Assembly: GCF_020525925.1 (NCBI RefSeq)
Contig: NZ_CP084876.1
Coordinates: forward strand, 1,612,001 to 1,676,000
Source: Klebsiella quasipneumoniae subsp. quasipneumoniae
GTDB lineage: Bacteria; Pseudomonadota; Gammaproteobacteria; Enterobacterales; Enterobacteriaceae
Reading direction: 5' to 3'
Length of the DNA: 64,000 nucleotides
The position numbers and the translations under genes were made by a program. The notes under the pieces were generated by a model. That model saw only the letters and a list, made by a program, of their open reading frames with translations, was not told the origin of the DNA and did not search any database. Of this stretch, positions 52,273 to 61,529 are shown piece by piece. The number at the start of each line of letters is the position of its first letter. Position 1 is the stretch's first letter.

Positions 52273-54249
52273 TTACGGCGTCACGATGTTAAACCAGAAG
52301 TCAAACGGGTCCATATAGCCTAACATCTCATCGAGTTTAGCCCCGTTACCGCTGATTTTAACTTCCCCTTTATCTTCCGCCTGCTTCAGGGTCTCTTCTT
52401 TGAGAATGATTTTATTCAGGGTAGCGCGATCCAGCGTCAGGGTGGCATCCGCCTCTTTGGCTTGCGCATTGGCGGTGTGGTTCAGCACGCCGTTTTCCAG
52501 TTCCAGTTTATATTTACCGCCGTCATTGCCCAGATCGATATTGAAGACCGACTTCGCATTGCCCGCTTTTTCGCCATTAATATGGACCGCCAGATAATCA
52601 AAGAACATTTCCGGGGTCATGGCGCGGACGGTGTCCGGGCTGGCGGTGTTCGGGGTCGGACCTTTCACCACGCCATTGCGCAGTTCCTGGGCGCCGGTAA
52701 GGTAGAAATTACGCCACGGGCCGGACTCCGCCTGATAGCCTAATTGCTCCAGGGCATCGGCTTCCAGATGACGCGCCTGCTGGTTGTTAGGGTCGGCGAA
52801 GACGACTATGCTCACCACCTGGGCAACCCAGCGGTAGTTACCCTGGTCGTAATCCTCTTTCGCTTTCTTCAGGATGGCATCCGCGCCGCCCATGTACTCG
52901 ACGAACTTCTTCGCCGCTTCTTCCGGCGGCAGTTCGTCAAGGGTGGCCGGGTTGCCGTCGAACCAGCCGAGATACAGCACGTAGGTGGCCTTCACATCGT
53001 GGCTGACCGAGCCGTAGTAGCCGCGGTTAGCCCATGTATTGGCGAGGCCGTCCGGCAGCTTAAAGTTAGCGGCGATTTCATCGCGGGTCAGGCCTTCGTT
53101 AGCCATCCGCAGGGTCTGGTCGTTGATGTAACGATACAGGTCACGCTGACTCTTCAGCAGGTTAACCACGTTCTCGTTGCCCCAGGTTGGCCAGTGGTGC
53201 TGGGCCATTATGATCTCAGCCTTATCGCCCCAGCGAACGATCGCCTGGTTGATATATTTCGACCACGGCAGCGGCTCACGGATCTTCGCCCCGCGCAGCG
53301 AGTAGGTGTTATGCAGGGTGTGGGTGACATCCTCTGCGGATTCGATCAATTTCTTCTCTTCGATATACCACAGCATTTCTGACGGCGCTTCGGAGCCTGG
53401 CGCCAGCATGAAGTCATAGGTCAGGCCGTCGATCACCTCTTTCTGGCCATCCTTATCAATGATGTTGGTTGGCGCAATCAGGGTGACGGTGCCTGCCGAG
53501 GTGGTCGTCCCCAGGCCCGCGCCCACCTGGCCTTTAGCGTCCGGCTTCAGCAGGTTGCCGTACATATAGCTGGCGCGGCGGCTCATGACGTTCCCGGCCA
53601 TGATATTTTCCGCCACCGCCGCTTCCATAAATCCGGACGGCGCGTAGATTTTTACTTTACCCGCTTTGACGTCGGCTTCATCAACCACGCCGCGCACGCC
53701 ACCGTAATGGTCAACGTGGCTGTGGGTGTAGATCACCGCGACGACCGGTTTTTTACCCCGGTTTTTATAGTAGAGATCCATGCCGACTTTGGCGGTTTCA
53801 GCCGAGACCAGCGGGTCTACGACGGTGATCCCCTCTTTGCCCTCAATGATTGTCATATTGGAGAGATCGAGGTTGCGGATCTGGTAGACCCCGTCGGTGA
53901 CTTCAAACAGGCCGCTGATGTTGATCAGCTGCGACTGACGCCACAGGCTCGGGTTTACGGTTTCTGGCGCTTTTTCCCCTTCTTTAATGAAGGCGTACTG
54001 GCCCGGATCCCAGATGACATTGCCCTGTTCGCCTTTGATGACCTCTGGCGGCAGGGCGGCAATAAAGCCTTTATGCGCATTGGTGAAATCGGTGTTATCG
54101 GAGAAGGGGAGTTGGTTGTAGAGGGCATCGTTCGCTTTTTTGGTCGCTTCGGTTGCCTCTTTGGCTGACGTATCTGCCCAGGCGGCGAAAGCGAGACTAC
54201 TCAACATGCCCGCTAACGCTAACCCTTTCACTATCGGGGTTAATTTCAT
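52273..54249 (-). CDS. Periplasmic alkyl/aryl-sulfatase (SdsA1/YjcS type), copy 2
   Basis: The 658-residue protein is a close paralogue of copy 1, same length and nearly identical over long stretches (for example NIMAG..MSRRASYMYGN and EALEQLGYQAE-type segments). The zinc motif THSHVDHYGG is intact, and the signal peptide ends near AWA. It differs most at the N-terminus and in surface residues. The ATG at 54249 follows GAGGA; the ATG at 54261 is less likely. It has its own promoter region (54250-54490), without the palindrome seen before copy 1, so it may be regulated differently. Confidence 0.9.
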   Translation of the reverse strand: MKLTPIVKGLALAGMLSSLAFAAWADTSAKEATEATKKANDALYNQLPFSDNTDFTNAHKGFIAALPPEVIKGEQGNVIWDPGQYAFIKEGEKAPETVNPSLWRQSQLINISGLFEVTDGVYQIRNLDLSNMTIIEGKEGITVVDPLVSAETAKVGMDLYYKNRGKKPVVAVIYTHSHVDHYGGVRGVVDEADVKAGKVKIYAPSGFMEAAVAENIMAGNVMSRRASYMYGNLLKPDAKGQVGAGLGTTTSAGTVTLIAPTNIIDKDGQKEVIDGLTYDFMLAPGSEAPSEMLWYIEEKKLIESAEDVTHTLHNTYSLRGAKIREPLPWSKYINQAIVRWGDKAEIIMAQHHWPTWGNENVVNLLKSQRDLYRYINDQTLRMANEGLTRDEIAANFKLPDGLANTWANRGYYGSVSHDVKATYVLYLGWFDGNPATLDELPPEEAAKKFVEYMGGADAILKKAKEDYDQGNYRWVAQVVSIVVFADPNNQQARHLEADALEQLGYQAESGPWRNFYLTGAQELRNGVVKGPTPNTASPDTVRAMTPEMFFDYLAVHINGEKAGNAKSVFNIDLGNDGGKYKLELENGVLNHTANAQAKEADATLTLDRATLNKIILKEETLKQAEDKGEVKISGNGAKLDEMLGYMDPFDFWFNIVTP

Positions 54250-54493
54250 TGGAATCCTCATTTATTGCATGGTTCGTTCGGTTTTACCGATTTAACGCAG
54301 GTGACTGTTTGTTACAGATTTTTTAAATATAACCACACATTTACATTCATCCAGTTTTGCTTGCAAAAAACATATTTTTAATCAGAAATTACGCCTTTTG
54401 TATTAGCTGGCGGACGGGGAAAAAAGCCGGTCAGCTTGTGTTACACCGCCACATTTCATATCCTGCTTCAGGAAAATGTTGTACCGCTTTTAT

Positions 54494-54619
54494 GACTCGG
54501 GGTGCCCTTCTTCGTTGAAGGCTGAGAAATACCCGTACCACCTGATCTGGATAATGCCAGCGTAGGGAAGTCAGAGACCGCAGGGTCATTGCTTCTACCT
54601 CGTCTGGCGGGAGCAAACC
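54494..54619 (+). promoter_or_regulatory. TPP riboswitch (THI element) and thiM leader
   Basis: The aptamer, about 54494-54592, carries CTCGGGGTGCCCTTC, GGCTGAGAAATACCCGTACC and ACCTGATCTGGATAATGCCA, then GCGTAGGGAAG, the universal THI-box core in order. It is nearly the E. coli thiM riboswitch. The expression platform runs to the ribosome site GGCGGGAG before the thiM ATG. By analogy it represses thiM and thiD translation when thiamine pyrophosphate is abundant. Upstream, 54250-54493 is the sulfatase copy 2 promoter region plus the thi promoter; no gene is seen. Confidence 0.95.
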
Positions 54620-55393
54620 ATGCCTGAGCTGTTGAATCCCGCGCCTGTCGCGCACCTGCGCCATCTGCTGCGCGCCCATTCCCCCCTTGTGCACTGCATG
54701 ACCAATGACGTGGTGCAGACCTTTACCGCCAATGTCCTGCTGGCCGTCGGCGCCTCGCCGGCGATGGTGATCGATCCCCGCGAAGCGGCGCAGTTCGCCG
54801 CCATCGCCGATGCGCTGTTAATCAACGTCGGCACCCTGACCGAAGATCGCGCAGTGGCCATGCGTGCTGCAGTGGAGCAGGCCCGCCAGGCCGGCAAGCC
54901 CTGGACGCTGGATCCGGTGGCGGTCGGCGCCCTGACCGTGCGCACGGCCTTTTGTCACGCGCTGCTGGCCTTCCAGCCGGCGGCCATTCGCGGGAATGCC
55001 TCCGAAATTCTGGCGCTGGCCGGGATGAGCGCCGGCGGGCGCGGGGTGGATACCACCGATACGGCCGCCGCGGCGCTGCCGGCGGCCCAGGCGCTGGCTC
55101 GTCAGTTGACCACTGTCGTGGCGGTCACCGGTGAGGTGGATTACGTCACCGACGGCGAGCAGGTGCTCAGCGTGGCGGGCGGCAGTGCGCTGATGACCCG
55201 GGTGGTGGGCACCGGCTGCGCGCTGTCGGCGGTGGTGGCGGCGAGCGCGGCGCTGCCGGGAGACCGGCTGGAAAACGTGGCCGCCGCCTGCGGGCTCATG
55301 AAACAGGCCGGGGAAATCGCCGCCCGTCACGGGGGGCCCGGGAGCTTTGTTCCGGCGTTTCTCGACGCGCTGTATCAGGAGGTGCGCGCATGA
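54620..55393 (+). CDS. thiM: Hydroxyethylthiazole kinase ThiM
   Basis: The 257-residue protein is a ribokinase-fold enzyme that phosphorylates the thiazole alcohol THZ in thiamine salvage. Motifs include [46 protein letters not shown] and the anion-hole region [12 protein letters not shown] with the catalytic cysteine. It is slightly shorter than E. coli ThiM (262). It is translated right after the TPP riboswitch and overlaps thiD by ATGA. Confidence 0.95.
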   Translation: MPELLNPAPVAHLRHLLRAHSPLVHCMTNDVVQTFTANVLLAVGASPAMVIDPREAAQFAAIADALLINVGTLTEDRAVAMRAAVEQARQAGKPWTLDPVAVGALTVRTAFCHALLAFQPAAIRGNASEILALAGMSAGGRGVDTTDTAAAALPAAQALARQLTTVVAVTGEVDYVTDGEQVLSVAGGSALMTRVVGTGCALSAVVAASAALPGDRLENVAAACGLMKQAGEIAARHGGPGSFVPAFLDALYQEVRA

Positions 55394-56190
55394 AACGCAT
55401 CAATGCTCTGACCATCGCCGGCACCGATCCCAGCGGCGGGGCCGGTATCCAGGCCGATCTGAAAACCTTCTCCGCGCTGGGGGCCTACGGCTGCTCGGCG
55501 ATCACCGCCCTGGTGGCGCAGAATACCCGCGGCGTGCAGTCGGTCTATCGTATTGAACCGGACTTTGTGGCGGCGCAGCTTGATTCGGTGTTCAGCGATG
55601 TGCGCATCGATACCACCAAAATCGGCATGCTGGCGGAAACCGATATTGTGGAAGCCGTGGCCGAGCGGCTGGCGCGCTACCGGGTGGCCAACGTGGTGCT
55701 GGATACCGTCATGCTGGCGAAAAGCGGCGATCCGCTGCTGTCGGCCTCGGCGGTGGAGACCCTGCGTCAACGATTGTTGCCGCAGGTGTCGCTGATCACC
55801 CCGAACCTGCCGGAAGCGGCCGCCCTGCTTGATGCACCCCATGCGCGCAACGAGCGCGAAATGCTGGAGCAGGGGCGGGCGCTGCTGGCGCTGGGCTGCG
55901 GCGCGGTATTGATGAAGGGCGGCCATCTCGACGATGCCGAGAGCCCGGACTGGCTCTTCACCCGCGAAGGGGAACAGCGATTTACCGCGCCGCGAGTACA
56001 GACCAAAAACACGCACGGCACCGGCTGCACGCTCTCGGCGGCGCTGGCGGCGCTGCGTCCGCGTCACGCCGACTGGGCGGCCACCGTTACCGAGGCCAAG
56101 GCCTGGCTGTCGGCGGCCCTGGCGCAGGCCGACTCCCTGGAGGTGGGCCACGGCATCGGGCCGGTGCACCATTTCCATGCCTGGTGGTAA
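55390..56190 (+). CDS. thiD: Hydroxymethylpyrimidine/phosphomethylpyrimidine kinase ThiD
   Basis: The 266-residue length equals E. coli ThiD. It phosphorylates HMP and HMP-P in thiamine synthesis and salvage. Ribokinase-superfamily motifs are present: [25 protein letters not shown] at the start and [16 protein letters not shown] near the end. It overlaps thiM by 4 bases and shares the TPP riboswitch. Confidence 0.96.
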   Translation: MKRINALTIAGTDPSGGAGIQADLKTFSALGAYGCSAITALVAQNTRGVQSVYRIEPDFVAAQLDSVFSDVRIDTTKIGMLAETDIVEAVAERLARYRVANVVLDTVMLAKSGDPLLSASAVETLRQRLLPQVSLITPNLPEAAALLDAPHARNEREMLEQGRALLALGCGAVLMKGGHLDDAESPDWLFTREGEQRFTAPRVQTKNTHGTGCTLSAALAALRPRHADWAATVTEAKAWLSAALAQADSLEVGHGIGPVHHFHAWW

Positions 56191-56337
56191 ATGGCAGCGT
56201 AACGGGACAGCAGAATCTCCTGAAAAAATGCCCTCCCGGCTGGAAAATAGGCTAAGTCGGTACCAGGCTTAACCTGCCCAAAATAATTGGGTTGGGATAA
56301 TGCATGCCGGCTCCGGCCGACCTTACGGGAGATTGCT

Positions 56338-57390
56338 ATGACTGATATTACGCAGTTGCTGGGCAAAGATGCCGAGAGCCTTTTGCAGCACCGTTGTATA
56401 ACCATTCCGGCCGACCAGCTGTATCTGCCTGGCGCAGATTATGTTGATCGGGTGATGGTGGATAACAACCGGCCGCCGGCGGTGCTACGCAATATGCAAA
56501 CCCTGTACAACACCGGACGACTGGGGGGGACCGGCTACCTGTCCATTCTGCCGGTCGACCAGGGCGTGGAGCACTCGGCGGGGGCCTCCTTCGCCGCCAA
56601 CCCGCTGTACTTTGATCCGAAAAATATCGTCGAGCTGGCGATCGAAGCCGGCTGTAACTGCGTGGCGTCGACCTACGGCGTGCTGGCCTCGGTGTCGCGC
56701 CGTTACGCGCATCGTATTCCTTTCCTGGTGAAGCTCAACCATAACGAAACGCTGAGCTACCCCACCGAGTACGACCAGACCCTCTACGCCAGCGTTGAGC
56801 AGGCGTTCAATATGGGGGCGGTGGCCGTGGGCGCGACGATCTATTTCGGCTCGGAACAATCGCGTCGTCAGATAGAAGAGATCTCCGCGGCCTTTGAGCG
56901 GGCCCATGAGCTGGGCCTGGTCACCGTGCTGTGGGCCTATCTGCGCAATTCGGCATTCAAGAAAGACGGTGTCGACTACCATGTTTCCGCTGACCTGACC
57001 GGTCAGGCCAACCACCTGGCGGCCACCATCGGCGCCGATATCGTCAAGCAAAAGATGGCGGAGAATAACGGCGGCTACAAAGCGGTTAACTTCGGCTATA
57101 CCGACGACCGGGTGTACAGCAAACTGACCAGCGATAACCCCATCGATCTGGTGCGCTACCAGCTGGCCAACTGCTACATGGGCCGCGCCGGGCTGATTAA
57201 CTCCGGCGGTGCGGCGGGCGGGGAGACCGACCTTGCCGACGCGGTGCGCACGGCGGTGATCAATAAACGCGCCGGCGGCATGGGGCTGATCCTTGGCCGC
57301 AAAGCGTTTAAGAAATCGATGGCCGACGGCGTGAAGCTGATCAATGCCGTACAGGATGTCTATCTCGACGGGAAAGTGACTATCGCCTGA
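56338..57390 (+). CDS. fbaB: Class I fructose-bisphosphate aldolase FbaB
   Basis: The 350-residue length equals E. coli FbaB. It is a DhnA-type class I aldolase (Schiff base lysine, metal-independent) that cleaves fructose 1,6-bisphosphate to dihydroxyacetone phosphate and glyceraldehyde 3-phosphate. Motifs are [15 protein letters not shown] near the start, [14 protein letters not shown], and [10 protein letters not shown] carrying a likely active-site lysine. The ATG at 56338 follows GGGAG; an in-frame upstream ATG adds 17 unrelated residues. In E. coli it is mainly a gluconeogenic enzyme. Confidence 0.96.
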   Translation: MTDITQLLGKDAESLLQHRCITIPADQLYLPGADYVDRVMVDNNRPPAVLRNMQTLYNTGRLGGTGYLSILPVDQGVEHSAGASFAANPLYFDPKNIVELAIEAGCNCVASTYGVLASVSRRYAHRIPFLVKLNHNETLSYPTEYDQTLYASVEQAFNMGAVAVGATIYFGSEQSRRQIEEISAAFERAHELGLVTVLWAYLRNSAFKKDGVDYHVSADLTGQANHLAATIGADIVKQKMAENNGGYKAVNFGYTDDRVYSKLTSDNPIDLVRYQLANCYMGRAGLINSGGAAGGETDLADAVRTAVINKRAGGMGLILGRKAFKKSMADGVKLINAVQDVYLDGKVTIA

Positions 57391-57412
57391 TAAGCACCAG
57401 TATCGTTGGGTT

Positions 57413-57438
57413 CCCCGGTGGCGCGACGCGCACCGGGG
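57413..57438. terminator. Hairpin between convergent fbaB and dalR
   Basis: CCCCGGTG (57413-57420) pairs with CACCGGGG (57431-57438) around a 10-base GC-rich loop. It sits in the 81-base gap after fbaB and is followed by TTACCGTTTTG, a weak T tract. Confidence 0.7.
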
Positions 57439-57471
57439 TTACCGTTTTGTATGTGTCCTCAGTCCGCGCCG

Positions 57472-58413
57472 TTAGCGCGTCAGCAGCCAGCGCGCGGTAT
57501 GTTCATCGGTCACCAGACCGTTGATCCAGCCGCCTTTAAGGGCGGCCAGGATCGCCGGTCGTTTGTATTCTCCACAGGCCGCGGCAATCCGCGGGCAGTG
57601 GTTCTGGCGGATATCATAGCTGGTGATCATGCGGTTGATCTCGCTGTCTACCACCTCGCCTTCTGCATCGATAAACCGCCCGAGGATCTCCCCGATGCCG
57701 CCGCGGGCGGTCACCTCATCCATCTGCGCCTGATTGATAAAGCCGTCTTTAAAGATGGGACTTTGCGTGCCCAGCGGACCAATGCCGACAAAAATGACGT
57801 CCGCCTCCCGGGCGACGCCAGAGACGCTGCGGAATAAGCGATTGGTGCACCACATCTCATACTCATCCGCGGTCTGGGCGTAGCGCGGCGCAGGCCACTG
57901 ATAGTACTTGGCCTTAATTTTGCGGGTGAGCAGCAGGGGCACGTCATCGTAATAGTTGCACTGCCCGTCGGCGTCCATGGCGCTGATCAGCGCCACGCAG
58001 CGGGTATTCAGGCTGTCGAAATCGATGCGCTGCAGCGCTTTTTTCAGGGTCAGTCCCGAGCCCAGGCCGATGATTTTCTCTTTATCATCCTGCAGATAGC
58101 GAGCCATCAGCTGATAGCAACCAAACGATACGCTGTCGAGGGTACTCTCTTCGCTAAAGGCGGGGACCACATTGCATTCGATAAGCCGGTACTTTTCCTG
58201 CAACAACTGCGCATAATCGAGGCAGTTCGCCACCGGATGGTGCAGATTAATCGACACAATCCCTTCTTCTTTCGCGGCGGCGATCAGCCGTTGCACCACC
58301 GGTCTGGAGGTGCCCAACTGGCTGGCGATCTCGCTTTGATTCTGGCCGGCGATGTAGTACATCCATGCGGCACGCACCTTCTGATCCAACCGGATATCGT
58401 CTTCTTTACTCAT
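57472..58413 (-). CDS. dalR: SorC/DeoR-type regulator of the dal operon, DalR
   Basis: The 313-residue protein has an N-terminal helix-turn-helix (YYIAGQNQSEIASQLGTSRPVVQRLIAAAKEEGIV) and a sugar-binding domain of the SorC family with IIGLGSGLTLKKAL and IFVGIGPLG. It diverges from dalDKT, as the arabinitol repressor in Klebsiella does. The ATG at 58413 gives MSKEDDIRLDQKVRAAWMYY. It should sense D-arabinitol or a derived phosphate. Confidence 0.86.
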   Translation of the reverse strand: MSKEDDIRLDQKVRAAWMYYIAGQNQSEIASQLGTSRPVVQRLIAAAKEEGIVSINLHHPVANCLDYAQLLQEKYRLIECNVVPAFSEESTLDSVSFGCYQLMARYLQDDKEKIIGLGSGLTLKKALQRIDFDSLNTRCVALISAMDADGQCNYYDDVPLLLTRKIKAKYYQWPAPRYAQTADEYEMWCTNRLFRSVSGVAREADVIFVGIGPLGTQSPIFKDGFINQAQMDEVTARGGIGEILGRFIDAEGEVVDSEINRMITSYDIRQNHCPRIAAACGEYKRPAILAALKGGWINGLVTDEHTARWLLTR

Positions 58414-58500
58414 GGTTTCCCGCCCTAAGTTGCTGGCCAGGGCACGCAATTGGCCCGGCGAATATCCGCATTCTCGCCGTGGTTGCCATAACTGGCAAGC

Positions 58501-58562
58501 TTTTGCTCTTTTCTGGTCATTTGTAATTTAATTGGGTAATTGCTCTTTTGTGATCCGTGGAT
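58501..58562. promoter_or_regulatory. Candidate dal operator region
   Basis: A direct repeat TTGCTCTTTT occurs at 58503-58512 and 58540-58549, 37 bases apart. GATCCGTGGATC, a 5-bp inverted repeat with a 2-base centre, spans 58551-58562. All lie in the 206-base dalR-dalD gap, so they are candidate DalR or activator sites. No recognised CRP site is perfect here (TGTGATCCGTGGATCT at 58550 is a half match). Confidence 0.45.
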
Positions 58563-58619
58563 CTTATTTTGGTCAAATGATCAATTACAGTGGCGCCATC
58601 CACTCAAGGAGAGCAGAAC

Positions 58620-59987
58620 ATGAACAATCAATTCACATGGCTTCATATCGGTCTGGGTTCTTTTCATCGCGCGCATCAGGCGTGGTATCTGCACCGTCTG
58701 ATCGCTTCCGGCGATAAGCGCTGGCGCATCGCGGCGGGCAATATTCGCAATGACGCCGAGCAGGTGGTGCAGGCGCTGGCGGCGCAGGACGGACGTTACG
58801 TCCTGGAGACCGTCAGCCCGGAAGGGGAGCGTGAATATGAAGAGATCACCTCAATTCAGAAACTGCTGCCGTGGCAGGCCGGGCTGCAGCCGCTGATTAA
58901 CGAAGGGGCCAACCCGCAAACCAAAGTTATCGCCTTTACCGTGACGGAAGGGGGGTACTACCTGAATACCCGCCATCAGCTGGAAACCAGCAACCCCGAT
59001 CTGCAGGCTGACCTGAAAGGCGAATGCAAAACCATTTACGGCACCCTCGCGCGAATTCTGGAAAAGCGCATGGCGGACAACGCCGGGCCGCTGACCCTGC
59101 TCAACTGCGACAACGTGCGTCATAACGGCGAGCGCTTCCACGACGGGATGGTGGAGTTCCTGCAACTTACCGGCAAACAGGCGGTGATTGACTGGATGGC
59201 GGCCAATACCACCTGTCCGAACACCATGGTGGACCGCATCACCCCGCGCCCGGCGGCCGATCTGCCGGCCCGTATCAAAGCGCAAACCGGCATTGACGAT
59301 AAGGCGCCGGTCATGGGCGAGACCTTTATCCAGTGGGTGGTGGAGAACAATTTCCGCGATGCCCGCCCGAACCTGGAAGCGGTCGGCGTGGAGATGGTCG
59401 AGTCGGTTATCCCGTATGAAGAGGCGAAAATCCGCATCCTGAACGCGTCGCACAGCTGCATTGCGTGGGCGGGGACCTTAATCGGCCAGCAGTATATTCA
59501 CGAAAGCACGCTCACCGATGTTATCTACGCCATTGCCGACCGCTACGTCACGGAAGATGTGATCCCATGCCTGGGCGATAACGGCATTGATTTGCCGACC
59601 TACCGCGATGTGGTGCTCAAGCGCTTTACCAACCCGCATATCCAGGACACCAACCAGCGCGTCGCCGCCGACGGTTTCTCGAAAATTCCGGCGATGATCG
59701 CCCCAACCCTGCAGGAGTGCTATCAGCGCGGCGTCCGCCCGGAAGCGACCGCCATGCTGCCGGCGCTGTTCTTCGTCTTTATGGAGCAGTGGCATAAGGG
59801 AACCCTGCCGTATCAGTACCAGGACGGCATCCTGGATGAGCAGGCGGTGCATGAGATGTATGAGGCTCAGGATCCGCTGGCTGTCTTCGCCCGCGATAAA
59901 GCCCTGTTTGGTGACCTGGCCGACAACGCGGATTTCCTGGCGCTGATGCGCGAGAAAGTCGCCGCCGTTTACACGCTGATTAAATAA
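58620..59987 (+). CDS. dalD: D-arabinitol 4-dehydrogenase DalD
   Basis: The 455-residue NAD-dependent enzyme of the mannitol/polyol long-chain dehydrogenase family oxidises D-arabinitol to D-xylulose. [18 protein letters not shown] is the N-terminal dinucleotide-binding opening and [19 protein letters not shown] carries the catalytic lysine region. The length equals that recalled for Klebsiella DalD. AAGGAGAGCAGAAC precedes the ATG. dalK begins 9 bases after its stop. Confidence 0.94.
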   Translation: MNNQFTWLHIGLGSFHRAHQAWYLHRLIASGDKRWRIAAGNIRNDAEQVVQALAAQDGRYVLETVSPEGEREYEEITSIQKLLPWQAGLQPLINEGANPQTKVIAFTVTEGGYYLNTRHQLETSNPDLQADLKGECKTIYGTLARILEKRMADNAGPLTLLNCDNVRHNGERFHDGMVEFLQLTGKQAVIDWMAANTTCPNTMVDRITPRPAADLPARIKAQTGIDDKAPVMGETFIQWVVENNFRDARPNLEAVGVEMVESVIPYEEAKIRILNASHSCIAWAGTLIGQQYIHESTLTDVIYAIADRYVTEDVIPCLGDNGIDLPTYRDVVLKRFTNPHIQDTNQRVAADGFSKIPAMIAPTLQECYQRGVRPEATAMLPALFFVFMEQWHKGTLPYQYQDGILDEQAVHEMYEAQDPLAVFARDKALFGDLADNADFLALMREKVAAVYTLIK

Positions 59988-59996
59988 GAGGTGGCT

Positions 59997-61460
59997 ATGT
60001 ATCTGGGTATTGATCTTGGCACATCGGAAGTCAAAGCGCTGGTCATTGATGAGAACAATCAGGTTATCGCCAGCCATAGCGCGCCGCTGAGCATTCAGCG
60101 GCCTCATCCGCACTGGTCAGAACAGTCGCCGGAGTTATGGTGGGAGGCGACGGAGTATCTGATGGCCACGCTGCGGGAAAAATGCACCCAGCACTGGCCG
60201 GCCGTCAAGGCGATTGGCCTCTCCGGACAGATGCACGGCGCGGTGTTGCTGGATGAAAAGGGGGAGACGATCCGTCCGGCCATTCTGTGGAATGACACCC
60301 GCTGCGCCGCAGAGTGCGCTGAGCTGGAGGAGATGGCGCCGGAGCTGCATCAGGTGGCGGGCAACCTGGCGATGCCCGGCTTTACCGCGCCGAAGCTGCT
60401 GTGGGTGCGTCGTCACGAGCCGCAAAACTTTCAGCGCACCGCCACGGTGCTGCTGCCGAAGGATTATCTGCGCTACCGGATGACCGGGAAGAAAGTCTCC
60501 GATATGTCGGACGCCGCCGGGACGCTGTGGCTGGACGTGGCGAAGCGCGACTGGTCCGATGCGCTGCTGGACAAGTGCGGTCTGTCGCGCAGCCAGATGC
60601 CGACGCTGGTGGAAGGCTGCGAGGTTTCCGCCACCCTTGACCCGCAGGTGGCCGAACGCTGGGGGCTGAACGCCTCGGTGGTGGTGGCCGGGGGCGGCGG
60701 CGATAACGCGGTCAGCGCCATTGGCGTCGGGGCGGTTTCACCGGGGGACGCGTTTATTTCTCTCGGTACCTCAGGGGTGCTGTTTGTGGTAACCGACGCC
60801 TATCGTCCGGCGCCGCAGTCGGCGGTCCATGCGTTTTGTCACGTTCTGCCGAACCTGTGGCATCAGATGAGCGTGATGCTCAGCGCCGCCAGCTGTTTGC
60901 AGTGGTTCTGCCGCCTGACCGGCACCACGGAGGTGGCGCTGCTGGCGGAGATTGCCGAGCTAAGCGAGGAGGAGAAAGCCAACGCGCCGTTCTTCCTGCC
61001 CTATCTCTCCGGGGAACGTACCCCGCATAACGATCCTGACGCTCGCGGCATGTTCTGGGGTATGACCCACTCCAGCCTGCGCGCCCAGCTCGGCTACGCG
61101 GTGCTGGAGGGGGTGAGCTTTGGCATCAACGACGGCCTGCAGGTATTGAAAGAGAGCGGGACGCCGATCGCGCAGTGCTCGCTGGTGGGCGGGGGCGCCC
61201 GCAGTCCGTTCTGGGCCCAGCTGCTGGCCGATATTCTCGCTATGCCGGTGGTGACCCACAAAGGCGGAGAGACCGGCGGCGCGCTGGGCGCGGCGCGGCT
61301 GGCCTGCCTGGCGGCGGGCAAACCGGTTGCCGCGGTATGTGAAAAACCGGAAGTCTGGCAGACCTGGCGTGCGGATCCCGTTCGCCACCACACCCTGATG
61401 CAACGCTACGCGCAGTTTAAAGCCCTGTATTTAAACGATCTGCATTATCGGCAGCATTAA
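59997..61460 (+). CDS. dalK: D-xylulose kinase DalK
   Basis: The 487-residue FGGY-family kinase phosphorylates D-xylulose to D-xylulose 5-phosphate for the pentose phosphate pathway. The N-terminal DLGTSEVKALVID phosphate loop, SGQMHGAVLLD, WNDTRCAAE and GGGARSPFWAQLLADIL (FGGY signature 2) are intact. A GTG two codons earlier is a less likely start. It is the arabinitol-operon copy, not xylB, by context. Confidence 0.94.
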   Translation: MYLGIDLGTSEVKALVIDENNQVIASHSAPLSIQRPHPHWSEQSPELWWEATEYLMATLREKCTQHWPAVKAIGLSGQMHGAVLLDEKGETIRPAILWNDTRCAAECAELEEMAPELHQVAGNLAMPGFTAPKLLWVRRHEPQNFQRTATVLLPKDYLRYRMTGKKVSDMSDAAGTLWLDVAKRDWSDALLDKCGLSRSQMPTLVEGCEVSATLDPQVAERWGLNASVVVAGGGGDNAVSAIGVGAVSPGDAFISLGTSGVLFVVTDAYRPAPQSAVHAFCHVLPNLWHQMSVMLSAASCLQWFCRLTGTTEVALLAEIAELSEEEKANAPFFLPYLSGERTPHNDPDARGMFWGMTHSSLRAQLGYAVLEGVSFGINDGLQVLKESGTPIAQCSLVGGGARSPFWAQLLADILAMPVVTHKGGETGGALGAARLACLAAGKPVAAVCEKPEVWQTWRADPVRHHTLMQRYAQFKALYLNDLHYRQH

Positions 61461-61475
61461 TTTTTATCAACATAA

Positions 61476-61501
61476 CCGCTCCGGTGAACTGACCGGAGCG
61501 G
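61476..61501 (+). terminator. Intercistronic hairpin dalK-dalT
   Basis: CCGCTCCGGT (61476-61485) and ACCGGAGCGG (61492-61501) make a perfect 10-bp stem around a 6-base loop. Without a T tract it is more likely an mRNA processing or stability element, or partial attenuator, between dalK and the transporter gene. Confidence 0.7.
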
Positions 61502-61529
61502 CCTCCTGTACCCTGAAAACGAGGTCATT

